A stretch of DNA of 44,951 bases, taken from contig JAQCEJ010000037.1 in the NCBI GenBank assembly GCA_027618475.1, positions 1 to 44,951 of the forward strand. The letters run 5' to 3'. The notes under the pieces are model-generated. The model saw only the letters and a program-made list of their open reading frames with translations, ran no database searches and was not told where the DNA came from. Below, piece after piece: positions 7,996-16,219 of this stretch (position 1 is its first letter; every line of letters starts with the position of its first letter). Source of the stretch: Planctomycetota bacterium. Lineage in GTDB: Bacteria > Planctomycetota > Planctomycetia > Planctomycetales > Planctomycetaceae. A program made the position numbers and the translations under genes.

Positions 7996-9678
7996 TCACA
8001 CGGCATTTCGGCCTAACGTCATGATGGTGATATCGTCGTTCTGCGGACGTCCGGCCGCATGTCGGCGGACATCGCTAAGCAAAGCCCGACCGAGTTCTTC
8101 CGCATCGGGTTTGCTGTTCTTGATGAATTCTCGCATTCGTTCCAGTGTATACAAATCTCCCGCCGGATTCATAGCCTCGTCAACGCCGTCGGTGAACAGG
8201 ACGATCGTTTCACCTGCAGAGATCGTGCGCGAGACCACTTCGTAGGGATAATCTTCCATCACGCCGATCGGCATTCCGACGGCGTCATCAGGAAATTCAT
8301 CGATTGATCCGTCGGGTCGGCGGATCATCGGTGACATATGGCCGGCATTGACCATTGTCATCTCGTTCGATTTCGGGTCGAGAATGATCAGCAAAAAGGT
8401 GACGAACCGTCCCTCAACCATATTGACGCACATATGATTGTTGATCGCCGTTGCGGCTTCACCGACATCGCTTACATATTGCATGACGTTCTGTACGCAA
8501 CTGGAGATTCGCGACATGATCAGCGCGCCAGGAACTCCCTTGCCGGCCACGTCGCCGAACGCGAGGCAGATGCGGCCGTCGTCGAGTTGAATCGACGAGT
8601 AATAATCGCCTCCGACTGCTTGTGCCGCATCGTACGAAGCGAAAAACTGATAACCGTCGGCCTGCGGCAATTCTTCGGGGAGCAATGCCCGTTGCACCGC
8701 TTGAGCGATCTGCATTTCGCCATCCTGTTTCATTTTTTCCATATGCGAGACCAGCAGGCGGGCATTTTCGTACGACAGAGCGGCTTGACCGGCGATCGCG
8801 ACCAGCAGTTCGAGATCGTCGTCGCGAAACTGTTTGAAGGCGTTTTGCGTGTCGATGTTGATGATGCCGATCGGCTCGCCATTCAGATCGAGCAGGGGGG
8901 CGCACATCATGGAACGGATCGTCAAATTCGAGATCGATTCGCTGGCTTCGAACCGGGCATCATTGGCGGCGTCGGCCGAAAGAATCGCCGATTTTTCGGA
9001 AAGAACCTTGTTGACGATCGTTCGGCTCAATTTGACCGAATCGTCGTCCGATGATTTGCGGTGCTTGACGGCCTTGGGAATCAATTTGCCCGATGCCGTA
9101 TCCTTAAACAGAATGCAGCCGCGGTCGGCGTGAGGAAAGACGTTGAACAGCGTCTCCAGAATTTTGGGAAGGAGTGCTTCAGGACTAACCGTCCCCGCAA
9201 GGTTGCGGGTAATTTCGAGAACAGCTTTCAGCTTTGCTTCCGGTTGCACTTCGAGAAGCCCGAATCCGCCGGCGGGACGGACGGTTCCCATCACCGTTCC
9301 TTCCTGGGCTTCGTCCCCACCGAAATCGATGCCGAATTCGTTGGGAGGAGACGCTGTTTTCGGTGAAGATGCCGATGGTGCCGGAGTCGGCGCACTGGCC
9401 GTGTAATGAAACAACATCGGGCCGACTTTAATGCGGTCGTCGTGTTTGAGTTCGGTAGGGGCTGTGATCTGCTGGCCATTGACGAATGTGCCGTTGCCGC
9501 TGCCGAGGTCTTCGATGAGATGTTTGCCGTTATTAGTGACGATCTGTGCGTGACGCCGGGAGATCATGTTCGAATCGAGTCGGACTTCGCAATCCGGATG
9601 CCGACCGATGACCATCGGCGATTTATTGAGATCAAAAGGGGTCGATTCCCCTCCTTGTAACAAAGTCAGCGTTGCCAT
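7996..9678 (-). CDS. FHA-GAF-SpoIIE-type PP2C phosphatase, paralogue
   Basis: A 560-residue protein with the same layout as its downstream neighbour: FHA at about 5-85 ([30 protein letters not shown]), a linker rich in Ala, Pro and Ser at about 110-145, GAF at about 165-320 ([23 protein letters not shown]) and a SpoIIE-like phosphatase at about 345-556 ([31 protein letters not shown]). The position that is Asp in the neighbour's GGDYYD is Ser here; the preceding Asp, the more critical metal ligand, is kept. The ATG at 9678 has GGGAGTG upstream. The high similarity over the full length points to local duplication. The two FHA domains may read phosphorylation by a Ser/Thr kinase encoded elsewhere. 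Confidence 0.9.
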   Translation of the reverse strand: MATLTLLQGGESTPFDLNKSPMVIGRHPDCEVRLDSNMISRRHAQIVTNNGKHLIEDLGSGNGTFVNGQQITAPTELKHDDRIKVGPMLFHYTASAPTPAPSASSPKTASPPNEFGIDFGGDEAQEGTVMGTVRPAGGFGLLEVQPEAKLKAVLEITRNLAGTVSPEALLPKILETLFNVFPHADRGCILFKDTASGKLIPKAVKHRKSSDDDSVKLSRTIVNKVLSEKSAILSADAANDARFEASESISNLTIRSMMCAPLLDLNGEPIGIINIDTQNAFKQFRDDDLELLVAIAGQAALSYENARLLVSHMEKMKQDGEMQIAQAVQRALLPEELPQADGYQFFASYDAAQAVGGDYYSSIQLDDGRICLAFGDVAGKGVPGALIMSRISSCVQNVMQYVSDVGEAATAINNHMCVNMVEGRFVTFLLIILDPKSNEMTMVNAGHMSPMIRRPDGSIDEFPDDAVGMPIGVMEDYPYEVVSRTISAGETIVLFTDGVDEAMNPAGDLYTLERMREFIKNSKPDAEELGRALLSDVRRHAAGRPQNDDITIMTLGRNAV

Positions 9679-9766
9679 ATTCGAATTTCACTCCCGCGAG
9701 AACAATGGTTTAGATTCGGTATTCATCTGCGACAATCTGCGGATATGATCGTTCCATATTAAAAAA

Positions 9767-9794
9767 CCTGTCAGGTGAAGTCACACCTGACAGG
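9767..9794 (-). terminator. Rho-independent terminator of the molybdenum hydroxylase operon
   Basis: A perfect 11-bp stem (CCTGTCAGGTG 9767-9777 / CACCTGACAGG 9784-9794) with a 6-base loop. Read on the minus strand it is followed directly by TTTTTT, a textbook intrinsic terminator. It sits 32 bases after the stop of the last gene of the operon. The other side carries a T-run too (9798-9804), so it may also stop plus-strand transcripts. Confidence 0.9.
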
Positions 9795-9826
9795 CGATTT
9801 TTTTGACGTATCCCCATGAACGGGAA

Positions 9827-10042
9827 TCAGGCTTCGTAACAGCTGCGTGCCGCATTTCGGCAATGGTCGTTGTCGCAAAGTTGATGATCGGGGCCGAACA
9901 TCGTTTGCGTCTTGCCGCACCAGAAGTGTCCGTCGCCGGCCGCTTCTTTCCCGGGGGGAAGACCGTGGTTGATGTACAATCCCTTTGAGAGCAACTTACG
10001 GCAGCGTGCCGTTTCTGTGATGACGGGAAGTATTTCCGACAT
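9827..10042 (-). CDS. 71-aa cysteine-rich protein, last gene of the hydroxylase operon
   Basis: A 71-residue protein from ATG 10042, with a strong AAGGAGG ribosome binding site 8 bases upstream, one base after the FAD-subunit stop (TAAcATG). It has five cysteines: Cys14, Cys42, Cys56, Cys61 and Cys68, the last three in LCDNDHCRNAARSC. There is no signal peptide or membrane segment. The density of Cys, plus His26, His39, His53 and His60, suggests a metal or Fe-S site. I do not recognise the family. Its place in the operon implies a role in assembly of, or electron transfer from, the hydroxylase. This is notable because the small subunit of that enzyme has lost one cluster-binding site. Function unknown. 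Confidence 0.8.
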   Translation of the reverse strand: MSEILPVITETARCRKLLSKGLYINHGLPPGKEAAGDGHFWCGKTQTMFGPDHQLCDNDHCRNAARSCYEA

Positions 10043-10043
10043 G

Positions 10044-11039
10044 TTAGATGCCTCCTTCCGGATGACCGATCGCCTTGAGCAGCGAACGTTTGACGGCGGT
10101 ACGTGCCAATTGAACTTTGTAACCGTTGTTCGACAGCGGCGTTGCCTGCGAGACGGCAATATCTGCGGCGAGATTCGCCGCGTCGACGGTCAGAGCGTTG
10201 CCGAGCAAAATTGTGGCAGCGGCGGTCGCAACGATCGGTGTCGGAGCGACGTGCCCCATCACGATTTTCGCCGATTGCACCACACCACCTTCGATTTCGA
10301 CACACGAGGCCGCCGCCGCAAGAGGCCAGTCGAGACCCTCCATCTGCAGCACTTCATAAGTGGCACTCTGTTGTTGACGGGCGACCGGCAACCAGATGTG
10401 CGAAATCAATTGCCCCGGCTTGAGCACCGTCACCCCCTGATTTGACAATTTGGGAGTGATGTAGAAATGCTCGAGCGGAATCGATTCGCTCTGTTGCGGG
10501 TTGGGGCCGATCACTTCCACGCGGGCACCCCATGCCACAAGGCCCGGAGCAAACCGTGACGCGGAGACGAATTTTGCCGCTCCCTGGTTGCCGAATATCG
10601 CGTGGTAGCGGTTATCGCCCGCTTCGACGAGGGAGACCCCTCGTTCGATCGCAAGCAATCCGTATCCACTACGGAAATACCAGCAGTTCGGCAGATGACA
10701 CAAATCGCCGCCGAGCGTTCCCATGTGCTGGATCTGAATCGCCCGAATGCCGTCGATGACATGTCTCAGCGACTGGTAGTTGTTGAGCAACGGATGCTTT
10801 TGCATCTCGTCGAGCGTCACAAGCGAGCCAATGCGCACGCCTCCGTCTTCCTCACGGATTTCGGAAAGCGACGGCACATTTTTCAGATCGACGACGCGGT
10901 CCGGAGTAACCAGCTCGCGTTTCATCAGGCTGATCAAGTCGGTGCCGCCGGCGAGAACCGCCGTGTTGCCGCCGTGATCGTTCAACATTTCCAAGGCTTC
11001 CGCCTCGGTATCCGGTCGAGCATATTCAAACGGTCTCAT
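10044..11039 (-). CDS. Molybdenum hydroxylase FAD subunit (PaoB/YagS-like)
   Basis: A 331-residue FAD-binding subunit of the xanthine dehydrogenase/aldehyde oxidoreductase family. The N-terminal FAD-binding part carries AGGTDL (residues 30-35) and TLGGDLCH, the pyrophosphate-binding loops; CO-dehydrogenase flavoprotein C-terminal features follow (IAVSQATPLSNNGYKVQLAR). In PaoB-type proteins a cysteine-containing insert after the second loop binds a 4Fe-4S cluster. Here only Cys114 and Cys119 (LCHLPNCWYF) are seen there, so the presence of that cluster is doubtful. The start ATG overlaps the stop of the molybdopterin subunit as ATGA, giving strong translational coupling. Role: passing electrons from the Fe-S subunit to an acceptor. 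Confidence 0.9.
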   Translation of the reverse strand: MRPFEYARPDTEAEALEMLNDHGGNTAVLAGGTDLISLMKRELVTPDRVVDLKNVPSLSEIREEDGGVRIGSLVTLDEMQKHPLLNNYQSLRHVIDGIRAIQIQHMGTLGGDLCHLPNCWYFRSGYGLLAIERGVSLVEAGDNRYHAIFGNQGAAKFVSASRFAPGLVAWGARVEVIGPNPQQSESIPLEHFYITPKLSNQGVTVLKPGQLISHIWLPVARQQQSATYEVLQMEGLDWPLAAAASCVEIEGGVVQSAKIVMGHVAPTPIVATAAATILLGNALTVDAANLAADIAVSQATPLSNNGYKVQLARTAVKRSLLKAIGHPEGGI

Positions 11040-13243
11040 GCAGCACCTCCCTTCAGCGCTTCCAAAACCCGTTGTGGTGTTAATGGCAACACGGGTACGC
11101 GAACGCCGAGAGCGTTGGCGACCGCGTTAGAAATGGCGGCTCCCGGAGCGATCACCGGCGGTTCACCCAGACCGATCACTCCCCGTGCGTATTCGCTGTC
11201 GGGCTGGTACATTTCGACGACGAGTTCGCCGATGTCGCCGATGCGCGGCAGTTTATAGGTTTCCAGGTCGGTGTTGATGTAACGGCCGGTCTTGTTGTCC
11301 ATGATCCGTTCTTCGCTGAGGGCAAAAGCAATCCCCATAATCATGGCACCATAGACCTGACTTTTCGCCGTCATCAGATCGACGATCAAACCGCAGTCCT
11401 GGACCGCAACAAATTTGTTGATGCGGACCTTTCCGGTTTCGGTATCGACCGAGACATCGGCCATCTGCACCCCCCCGACACCGTCGCTGGTCAAGCCGTC
11501 GTCTGCAGGGCCTTCGCCCATGACTTCCAACGGCATGGCCCCGATGAGCCCGCACGCTTGTTTCCACGAGCAGACTTCGTTTCCGCCGGACAGAATCTTT
11601 CCGTCTTTCGCCGTCAGCGTGCCAGCATCGACGTTGTGCTTTGCGGCGACGAGATCGAAGATCTTTCCGAGAGCGGAAATGGCTGCCCGGCGATTCGGTC
11701 CCGAGACACCGCCGATGGTCGTGCTTCCGCCCGAAGGGCCGGAGCGCGGGTACTTGCTGCTGCCGATCGTCACTTTAACCGACGACAACGGCAGTCCGAA
11801 CGTTTCGGCCACGACGATGGCAATCGCCGTTCGCGTCCCGGTGCCGATATCCTGACTGCCGGCGATCGATTCGACGGTTCCGTCGGGATGAACGCGGAGC
11901 AAACAGGTTGCCGCGTGAGACCGGCCGCCCCAGGTGTGCAGCGCCATGCCGAGCCCCTGTTTCACCGGTCCATTATCAGCACCGCTGGGATGCCATTTGG
12001 CTTTCCAGTCGATCAGCTTTGCACCAATCTTCATTTCTTCGGCGTAGACGTCGGCACGCGGCGTCTGATCGAGGTTTTTCATGAAGACGTCGTAACTGTC
12101 CATTGCCAATTTATCGGCCAGGTCGGCAATCGCCGTCTGGCTGATGGCACACGCCTGCGGATGGTTCGGTGCCCGCCATGCCTGTTGCGGGCCGGTGTTG
12201 GTGACCAGTCCGCTTGCGCGGCGATTCAGGTTCTCGAACGTAAAGACGTACGGCATCACGCCCGGAGAGATCGTCCCGCCGTTGAGACCTGACGAACCCC
12301 AGTGGTGAGAATCCCACGCGGTGATGCGTCCTTCTTCGTCAGCGGCGATCGTGACTTCGACAAAGCCCGACGGTCGAATACCTGCAGACTTCAGTTCGGT
12401 CGCACGATCGAGCATCAATTTGACGGGGCGTTTGATTTCTTTGGCGAGTTCAGCACAGGCCAATCCCCATTCACCAGCGGCGAATTTCGAGCCGAAACCT
12501 CCGCCGATGTAGTTACAGACGATTTCGACGTTTGCGGCATCCAGCCCGAGTGGTTCGGCGAATTGTCCGGCGGTTCCCGAAACGTTTTGTGTCGAGAGAT
12601 GCACGAGCAGCGAATCGTCACCGGTCCATTCACAGTGTGAACCATGCGGTTCGAGACACATGTGACTGATGGTCGCGATGCCGTAATAGCCCTTATGTAC
12701 GGCTTTGGCGTTCGCGACCGCCGCGTCTACGTCGCCGTTCTTGTCATCAGCGAGCGGCTTAACGCGAACCATATGGCCGAGTTTCGCCGATTCTTCTTTA
12801 ACCACCTTTTCATCGTCAACGATTTCGGTATGTTCGGCGTCGAGCGCTTCGGCCGCTTTCAAGTCGTCTTCATCGACGAAATGGGCCAGCGGTTCGAGTT
12901 CGAGCTTGATCGCACGAATGCCGTCGGCGGCGTAATCGGGCCGTTCGGCGGCAACGGCGGCGATGATCTGGCCGTCGTAGAACAACTCATCGCCTACATC
13001 CTGCAACACATGCACGGCGAGTACGCCTTTTACTTTCTTTGCTTCCTCGACGTCGAGTTTGGCGATGCGGGCGTGTCCCGTCTTGCAGGTCAGCAGTTTG
13101 CAATAGGCGGTTCCTTTGGTGTTGATGTCTGCCGAGTATTTCGCATGTCCTGTGGCCTTTTCGACCCCTTCCATGCGGGGGACGTCGGTCCCGATAAGTT
13201 TATTTTCTTCGCGTGGTCCCCAGGCGACTGAAAGTTCTGCCAT
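11036..13243 (-). CDS. Molybdenum hydroxylase molybdopterin-binding catalytic subunit
   Basis: A 735-residue large subunit of the xanthine oxidase/aldehyde oxidoreductase family. The N-terminal hammerhead domain starts near GTDVPRMEGVEKATGHAKYS. The cofactor-binding part includes GGGFGSKF, GGRSHAATCL and SQDIGTGTRTAIAI. Near the C-terminus VIGLGEPPVIAPG supplies the invariant catalytic Glu at about residue 694. No signal peptide is present; in this class the folded heterotrimer is exported on the Tat signal of the small subunit. The ATG at 13243 has AAAGGAGGAG upstream, two bases after the preceding stop. A longer frame to 13282 overlaps the upstream gene and is rejected. The substrate (purine, aldehyde or other N-heterocycle) cannot be decided from sequence. 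Confidence 0.92.
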   Translation of the reverse strand: MAELSVAWGPREENKLIGTDVPRMEGVEKATGHAKYSADINTKGTAYCKLLTCKTGHARIAKLDVEEAKKVKGVLAVHVLQDVGDELFYDGQIIAAVAAERPDYAADGIRAIKLELEPLAHFVDEDDLKAAEALDAEHTEIVDDEKVVKEESAKLGHMVRVKPLADDKNGDVDAAVANAKAVHKGYYGIATISHMCLEPHGSHCEWTGDDSLLVHLSTQNVSGTAGQFAEPLGLDAANVEIVCNYIGGGFGSKFAAGEWGLACAELAKEIKRPVKLMLDRATELKSAGIRPSGFVEVTIAADEEGRITAWDSHHWGSSGLNGGTISPGVMPYVFTFENLNRRASGLVTNTGPQQAWRAPNHPQACAISQTAIADLADKLAMDSYDVFMKNLDQTPRADVYAEEMKIGAKLIDWKAKWHPSGADNGPVKQGLGMALHTWGGRSHAATCLLRVHPDGTVESIAGSQDIGTGTRTAIAIVVAETFGLPLSSVKVTIGSSKYPRSGPSGGSTTIGGVSGPNRRAAISALGKIFDLVAAKHNVDAGTLTAKDGKILSGGNEVCSWKQACGLIGAMPLEVMGEGPADDGLTSDGVGGVQMADVSVDTETGKVRINKFVAVQDCGLIVDLMTAKSQVYGAMIMGIAFALSEERIMDNKTGRYINTDLETYKLPRIGDIGELVVEMYQPDSEYARGVIGLGEPPVIAPGAAISNAVANALGVRVPVLPLTPQRVLEALKGGAA

Positions 13244-13245
13244 GA

Positions 13246-13872
13246 TTACGCTCCTCCTTTCTGCGCCAGTTCCATCGCACACGCGGTGATGCCCGCATAG
13301 GTGCCACAGCGACAGATATTGCCACCGAGCCCGTGGCGAATTTCTTCGAGCGAGGCTTTGGGATGTTCGTTAAGAAAAGCACGCGTTGCCATCACAAAGC
13401 CCGGAGTGCAGAAACCGCACTGCATGGCATCGTGTTTGACAAAACCCGACACGACCGGATCGACCTGGTCGCCGTTGCGCAGCGATTCGACCGTATTGAT
13501 CGTTTTGCCGACGCATTCGATAGCCAGCCGGCTTCCGGCGAGCGTGGCTTTGCCGTCGACAAGAACCGTATCGGCACCGTCGGCACCTCGGTCGTCGACT
13601 TCTTTACATCCGGTAAAATTCAGGTCGTCCCGCAGGACTTCGAGCAACGTCACACGGGGTTCGACGGTCACGTCGTAATCTTTGCCGTTAACATTTAACG
13701 TGATTGTGGTCGGTTCGGCCGACGTGATTTTTGAGATGTTGTTATTTTGTGCGGCGGCCAACTCTTGAGAGGTGGCCAGTGCGGTCGCGGCAACGGCGGC
13801 ACCCGACCCCTTCAAGAAGTTGCGTCGATTAAACGACGGCCCGCTGCGATTCTTGTCTTTCCGGTCCAACAT
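13246..13872 (-). CDS. Molybdenum hydroxylase small subunit, one 2Fe-2S site lost
   Basis: A 208-residue iron-sulfur subunit of the PaoA/YagT-CoxS type. A Tat signal (NRRNFLKGSGAAVAATALA, residues 15-33) begins the protein, so the complex is exported folded. The helical C-terminal cluster domain is intact: Cys152-x2-Cys155 (QCGFCTPG) and Cys187-x-Cys189 (ICRCGTY). The plant-type ferredoxin domain keeps its frame (TGCKEV, TVLVDGK) but the four expected ligands are replaced by Asp93, Asp98, Asp101 and Gly113, so the second 2Fe-2S cluster cannot form in the usual way. ATG 13872 follows CAGGAGAG; a longer upstream frame has no such site. It is the first gene of a four-gene operon. Confidence 0.92.
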   Translation of the reverse strand: MLDRKDKNRSGPSFNRRNFLKGSGAAVAATALATSQELAAAQNNNISKITSAEPTTITLNVNGKDYDVTVEPRVTLLEVLRDDLNFTGCKEVDDRGADGADTVLVDGKATLAGSRLAIECVGKTINTVESLRNGDQVDPVVSGFVKHDAMQCGFCTPGFVMATRAFLNEHPKASLEEIRHGLGGNICRCGTYAGITACAMELAQKGGA

Positions 13873-14066
13873 AGATCGTGCTCTCCTGTGTCCAGAACCT
13901 CGGTTGAGACATCTACGCCACATGAATAAGGAACCGCGTAACAATCCGGCGAGGCCGACAGAAGCCGGTCGTGAGACAGGAAATATACAGCCAGACTTTG
14001 CCGCGGGTCTCAATTCGCATTGTATCCGCTACTGTGAGCGTTACAACGATTGCAGAGGAAATTTTG

Positions 14067-14228
14067 ATGAATCACGAGTTATCGATGAAGATGATTTTTT
14101 CGGTGTTCGCAGACTTGACGATGATCGCGATCGTCGGAGTTCGCGATCTCTTCAACCAGATCATCGGACAGTCAGTACGGCCTTGTGATGGAATTGGAAT
14201 TTCGGATCTTCATAGAATGGAAGGATGA
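14067..14228 (+). CDS. Possible 53-aa small protein
   Basis: A short frame from ATG 14067 with GAGGAA at 14055-14060, six bases upstream, ending in a TGA that overlaps the ATG of the next frame (ATGA at 14225-14228). The product would be a 53-residue peptide with a hydrophobic stretch (MKMIFSVFADLTMIAIVGV). It lies divergent from the hydroxylase operon. The good ribosome binding site and start/stop overlap are the only support; the family is not recognised and it may be spurious. Confidence 0.3.
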   Translation: MNHELSMKMIFSVFADLTMIAIVGVRDLFNQIIGQSVRPCDGIGISDLHRMEG

Positions 14229-14587
14229 CTGCTCGTTTTGAAATTCCTTTGGATCATCGAACCTATTGCCTGACGCACTTCCTTCCGGAAGACCAGGCAA
14301 GCAACATCGGTTTGATCTGCCCGCGTTGCCGGCAGAGATTGTACACGCAGCCTCCATCGGGAACCTGTCGTAGTTTCTGGGAAAGCCAACCGGCTGCCTA
14401 TTCGTTGCATCAGCAACCCTGTTTTGTCTACACGCTTCAATGGGACGACTTTTGTATTCGCTCGCTTCATCCACCGGGTGACGTGCTCGACAGCCGCTCG
14501 CAAATCCGTACTCTCCCATCTTCCTCGTACATGGAAGGTGATGACACGATCTGGAAACGTCGTCAGTCTCGCTTTGGGGATGAGTAG
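14225..14587 (+). CDS. Hypothetical 120-aa protein with a CxxC motif
   Basis: A 120-residue frame starting at ATG 14225. It contains Cys15, a Cys-x2-Cys pair (LICPRCRQRLY, Cys32/Cys35) and further cysteines at about 48, 65 and 77, a pattern compatible with a zinc-binding fold. The opening FEIPLDHRTYCLTHFLPED is protein-like. The ribosome binding site (GGAAGG) abuts the start codon, so translation would depend on the overlapping upstream frame. The gene ends 28 bases before the convergent DUF1445 gene. No function can be assigned. Confidence 0.5.
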   Translation: MTARFEIPLDHRTYCLTHFLPEDQASNIGLICPRCRQRLYTQPPSGTCRSFWESQPAAYSLHQQPCFVYTLQWDDFCIRSLHPPGDVLDSRSQIRTLPSSSYMEGDDTIWKRRQSRFGDE

Positions 14588-14615
14588 TCGCTAACGATGC
14601 GGTTAGCCGCCAACA

Positions 14616-15410
14616 TTACCCGACGGTCAGCGCATCGTCCTTCAGGTCGGTGAAGAACATGCATCCCGGGCTATGTGTGATAGCAAACGGAGGCTTCGCC
14701 GCCATTAACACCGCTTGTGGCGTAACGCCGCAGGCCCAGAAGACGGGCAATTCGTTATCGCCGACAGGAACCATGTCACCATAATCGGGTTTGTGAATAT
14801 CCGTAATACCGATCTGTTCGGGAAATCCAAGGTGCACCGGTGCCCCGTGCACTGACGGGTAGCGCGACGTCACTTGCACCGCACGAATGGCGTCTGCAGG
14901 TGTGAGCGGTCTCATCGAAACGACAAGCGGACCGTGAAAACGTCCCGAAGGGTGGCACGCCACATTGGTTCGAAACATCGGCACGTTGCAGCCACGTTCG
15001 ATGTGGCGCACTGGGAGTCCTGCACGCAGCATCGCGGTTTCGAACGTGAACGAGCACCCGATCACGAAGCTCACGAAATCGTCTCGCCAGAGGTCGGTGA
15101 TATCGGTCGGTTCGTCGGTGAGTTCGCCGTCGACCCACACGCGGTACTTCGGGACATCGGTCCGCAGATCGGCATCCTGCGCGGAATTTCGTGGCACCGG
15201 ATCTCCCGGTTCGGTGACATCGAGTAATGGGCAAGGCTTCGGATTCGCTCGGCAGAATCCGAGAAAATCGTAGGCCCAATCGCGCGGAAGGATGACGAGG
15301 TTCGCCTGCGCGTAACCCGGCGCGAGCCCGGAGGTCTGGCCGGTGAGTTCGCCATGCCGGCAGGCGAGACGAACGTCGGCGGCGGTTGTGAGGTTGTGTG
15401 ATGATGTCAT
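14616..15410 (-). CDS. DUF1445 / YcsI-family putative hydro-lyase
   Basis: A 264-residue cytosolic protein of the DUF1445 family (YcsI/Bcr4p type; mammalian relatives include the D-glutamate cyclase domain). Family signatures seen: [20 protein letters not shown] near the N-terminus, the central [14 protein letters not shown], the RNxx-type segment [12 protein letters not shown], and the C-terminal [20 protein letters not shown] followed by [12 protein letters not shown]. Length agrees with the family. The ATG at 15410 is used; a GTG at 15422 is an in-frame alternative. The reaction is not known for bacterial members; cyclisation or dehydration of a small amino acid is only an analogy. It stands alone on the minus strand beside a REP transposase module. 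Confidence 0.85.
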   Translation of the reverse strand: MTSSHNLTTAADVRLACRHGELTGQTSGLAPGYAQANLVILPRDWAYDFLGFCRANPKPCPLLDVTEPGDPVPRNSAQDADLRTDVPKYRVWVDGELTDEPTDITDLWRDDFVSFVIGCSFTFETAMLRAGLPVRHIERGCNVPMFRTNVACHPSGRFHGPLVVSMRPLTPADAIRAVQVTSRYPSVHGAPVHLGFPEQIGITDIHKPDYGDMVPVGDNELPVFWACGVTPQAVLMAAKPPFAITHSPGCMFFTDLKDDALTVG

Positions 15411-15460
15411 GAGGATCCCCACTTCGACGAGTTTCTATCGAGTTGGATTTGTACATTCAC

Positions 15461-15551
15461 CCGGCCCGAAGGGCCAGCCGTTTTTCTAGTCAGGCCCGGC
15501 AGGGCCTGGAACGCGGATTCCCGATATGCTGCTAGGCCCAACGGGCCGGCC
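15461..15551 (+). repeat. Left REP-like repeats of the RAYT module
   Basis: Two palindromic blocks. The outer block 15461-15511 combines CCGGCCCGAAGGGCC and CAGGCCCGGCAGGGCCTG around TTTTTCTAG. The inner block 15532-15551 (CTAGGCCCAACGGGCCGGCC) ends two bases before the transposase stop codon. Both have inverted partners on the other side of the gene. Confidence 0.85.
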
Positions 15552-15553
15552 AT

Positions 15554-16009
15554 TTAGTCCCACACATAACGCTCATCGACATCGATGCCGTGTTTCCGGC
15601 AAAGTTCGCGAAATTCGTCTTGAAAGGATCGTTGTGCATGATGCGACGCCTGATTTTTGACATACGCCTCGACTCGCGGTAATAGCGATTGACTGACCGA
15701 GAATGCCGCATATCCTGACTGCCAGGCGAACATCGGGATTCCCATTACGTCCTTTTTCGCCCACTTCGACGTTTCGACTTTGATGAGCTCGACCAGCGTC
15801 GCGATGTCAATCGTCCGCAACAGGCCGCACACGACGTGCACATGATCAATCCAGCCGCCGACGCGAACGACGACGCAACCTGTCTCTTGCACATGATGGG
15901 CCATCATTTTGAACATTTCTTCGCGGAAATCATCGTCTTGCAGATAGGGACGGCGGTCTTTGGTGCTGAACGTGATGTGTAGCCACACGCGTGCGAATGA
16001 TTGGCCCAT
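15554..16009 (-). CDS. REP-associated tyrosine transposase (RAYT, Y1/IS200-like HUH)
   Basis: A 151-residue single-domain HUH endonuclease of the TnpA-REP group. The HUH pair is His-Val-His in WIDHVHVVCG (about residues 58-62), which binds the metal. The nucleophilic tyrosine is Tyr114 in PRVEAYVKNQ, which forms a 5'-phosphotyrosine link with single-stranded DNA. The opening VWLHITFSTKDRRPYL is typical of the family. The length fits the short RAYT class without a C-terminal extension. The frame is intact, so activity is possible. It is flanked on both sides by the palindromic REP-like sequences it is expected to recognise. The start is ATG 16009 with GAGAC a few bases upstream. Confidence 0.92.
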   Translation of the reverse strand: MGQSFARVWLHITFSTKDRRPYLQDDDFREEMFKMMAHHVQETGCVVVRVGGWIDHVHVVCGLLRTIDIATLVELIKVETSKWAKKDVMGIPMFAWQSGYAAFSVSQSLLPRVEAYVKNQASHHAQRSFQDEFRELCRKHGIDVDERYVWD

Positions 16010-16028
16010 GCATCGTCTCGCTGATAAC

Positions 16029-16117
16029 GGCCGGCCCGCAGGGCCTAATGCGCTTCCTCACGCCGCCTTCCAGGCCCTGCGGGCCTGGCTAGATAAACGC
16101 GTGGCCCTTCGGGCCGG
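16029..16117 (+). repeat. Right REP-like repeats of the RAYT module
   Basis: The inner block 16029-16048 (GGCCGGCCCGCAGGGCCTAA) and the outer block 16068-16117 are the inverted counterparts of the left blocks. The outer pair differ at only a few of about 50 positions. Confidence 0.85.
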
Positions 16118-16219
16118 AAGATCTTGTTGGAACTGTGAATAAACTTCCCTCTCGTGTCCAAGATCCCGACTCGCGACCCTCGCCAACAATCCTACACCAT
16201 CAATACTGCCGTAAACAGC

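Larger units (their letters stand above)
15461..16117. mobile_element. RAYT module: tyrosine transposase framed by nested REP-like inverted repeats
   Basis: A self-contained unit of 657 bases. The outer inverted repeats are 15461-15511 and 16068-16117, with only a few mismatches over about 50 bases; each is itself a pair of GC-rich palindromes (GGCCCGAAGGGCC and AGGCCC-GGCAGGGCCT types). The inner inverted repeats are 15532-15551 and 16029-16048. Between them sits one gene for a REP-associated tyrosine transposase. This matches the known arrangement of RAYT genes with their REP/BIME sequences. No obvious target-site duplication was found at the ends. Confidence 0.85.

Noticed and set aside
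8338-9054. A 238-codon plus-strand frame opposite the FHA-GAF-phosphatase gene
   Set aside because: Its composition is His/Arg/Asp-rich as expected for antisense of this gene, and the opposite strand holds conserved GAF and PPM motifs.
9781-10305. A 174-codon minus-strand frame overlapping the end of the hydroxylase operon
   Set aside because: It runs through the FAD-subunit and Cys-rich genes in another frame, is arginine- and serine-rich and passes through the operon terminator.
12644-13231. A 195-codon plus-strand frame opposite the molybdopterin subunit gene
   Set aside because: It is an antisense shadow of a well-supported enzyme gene, with no ribosome site or recognisable domain.
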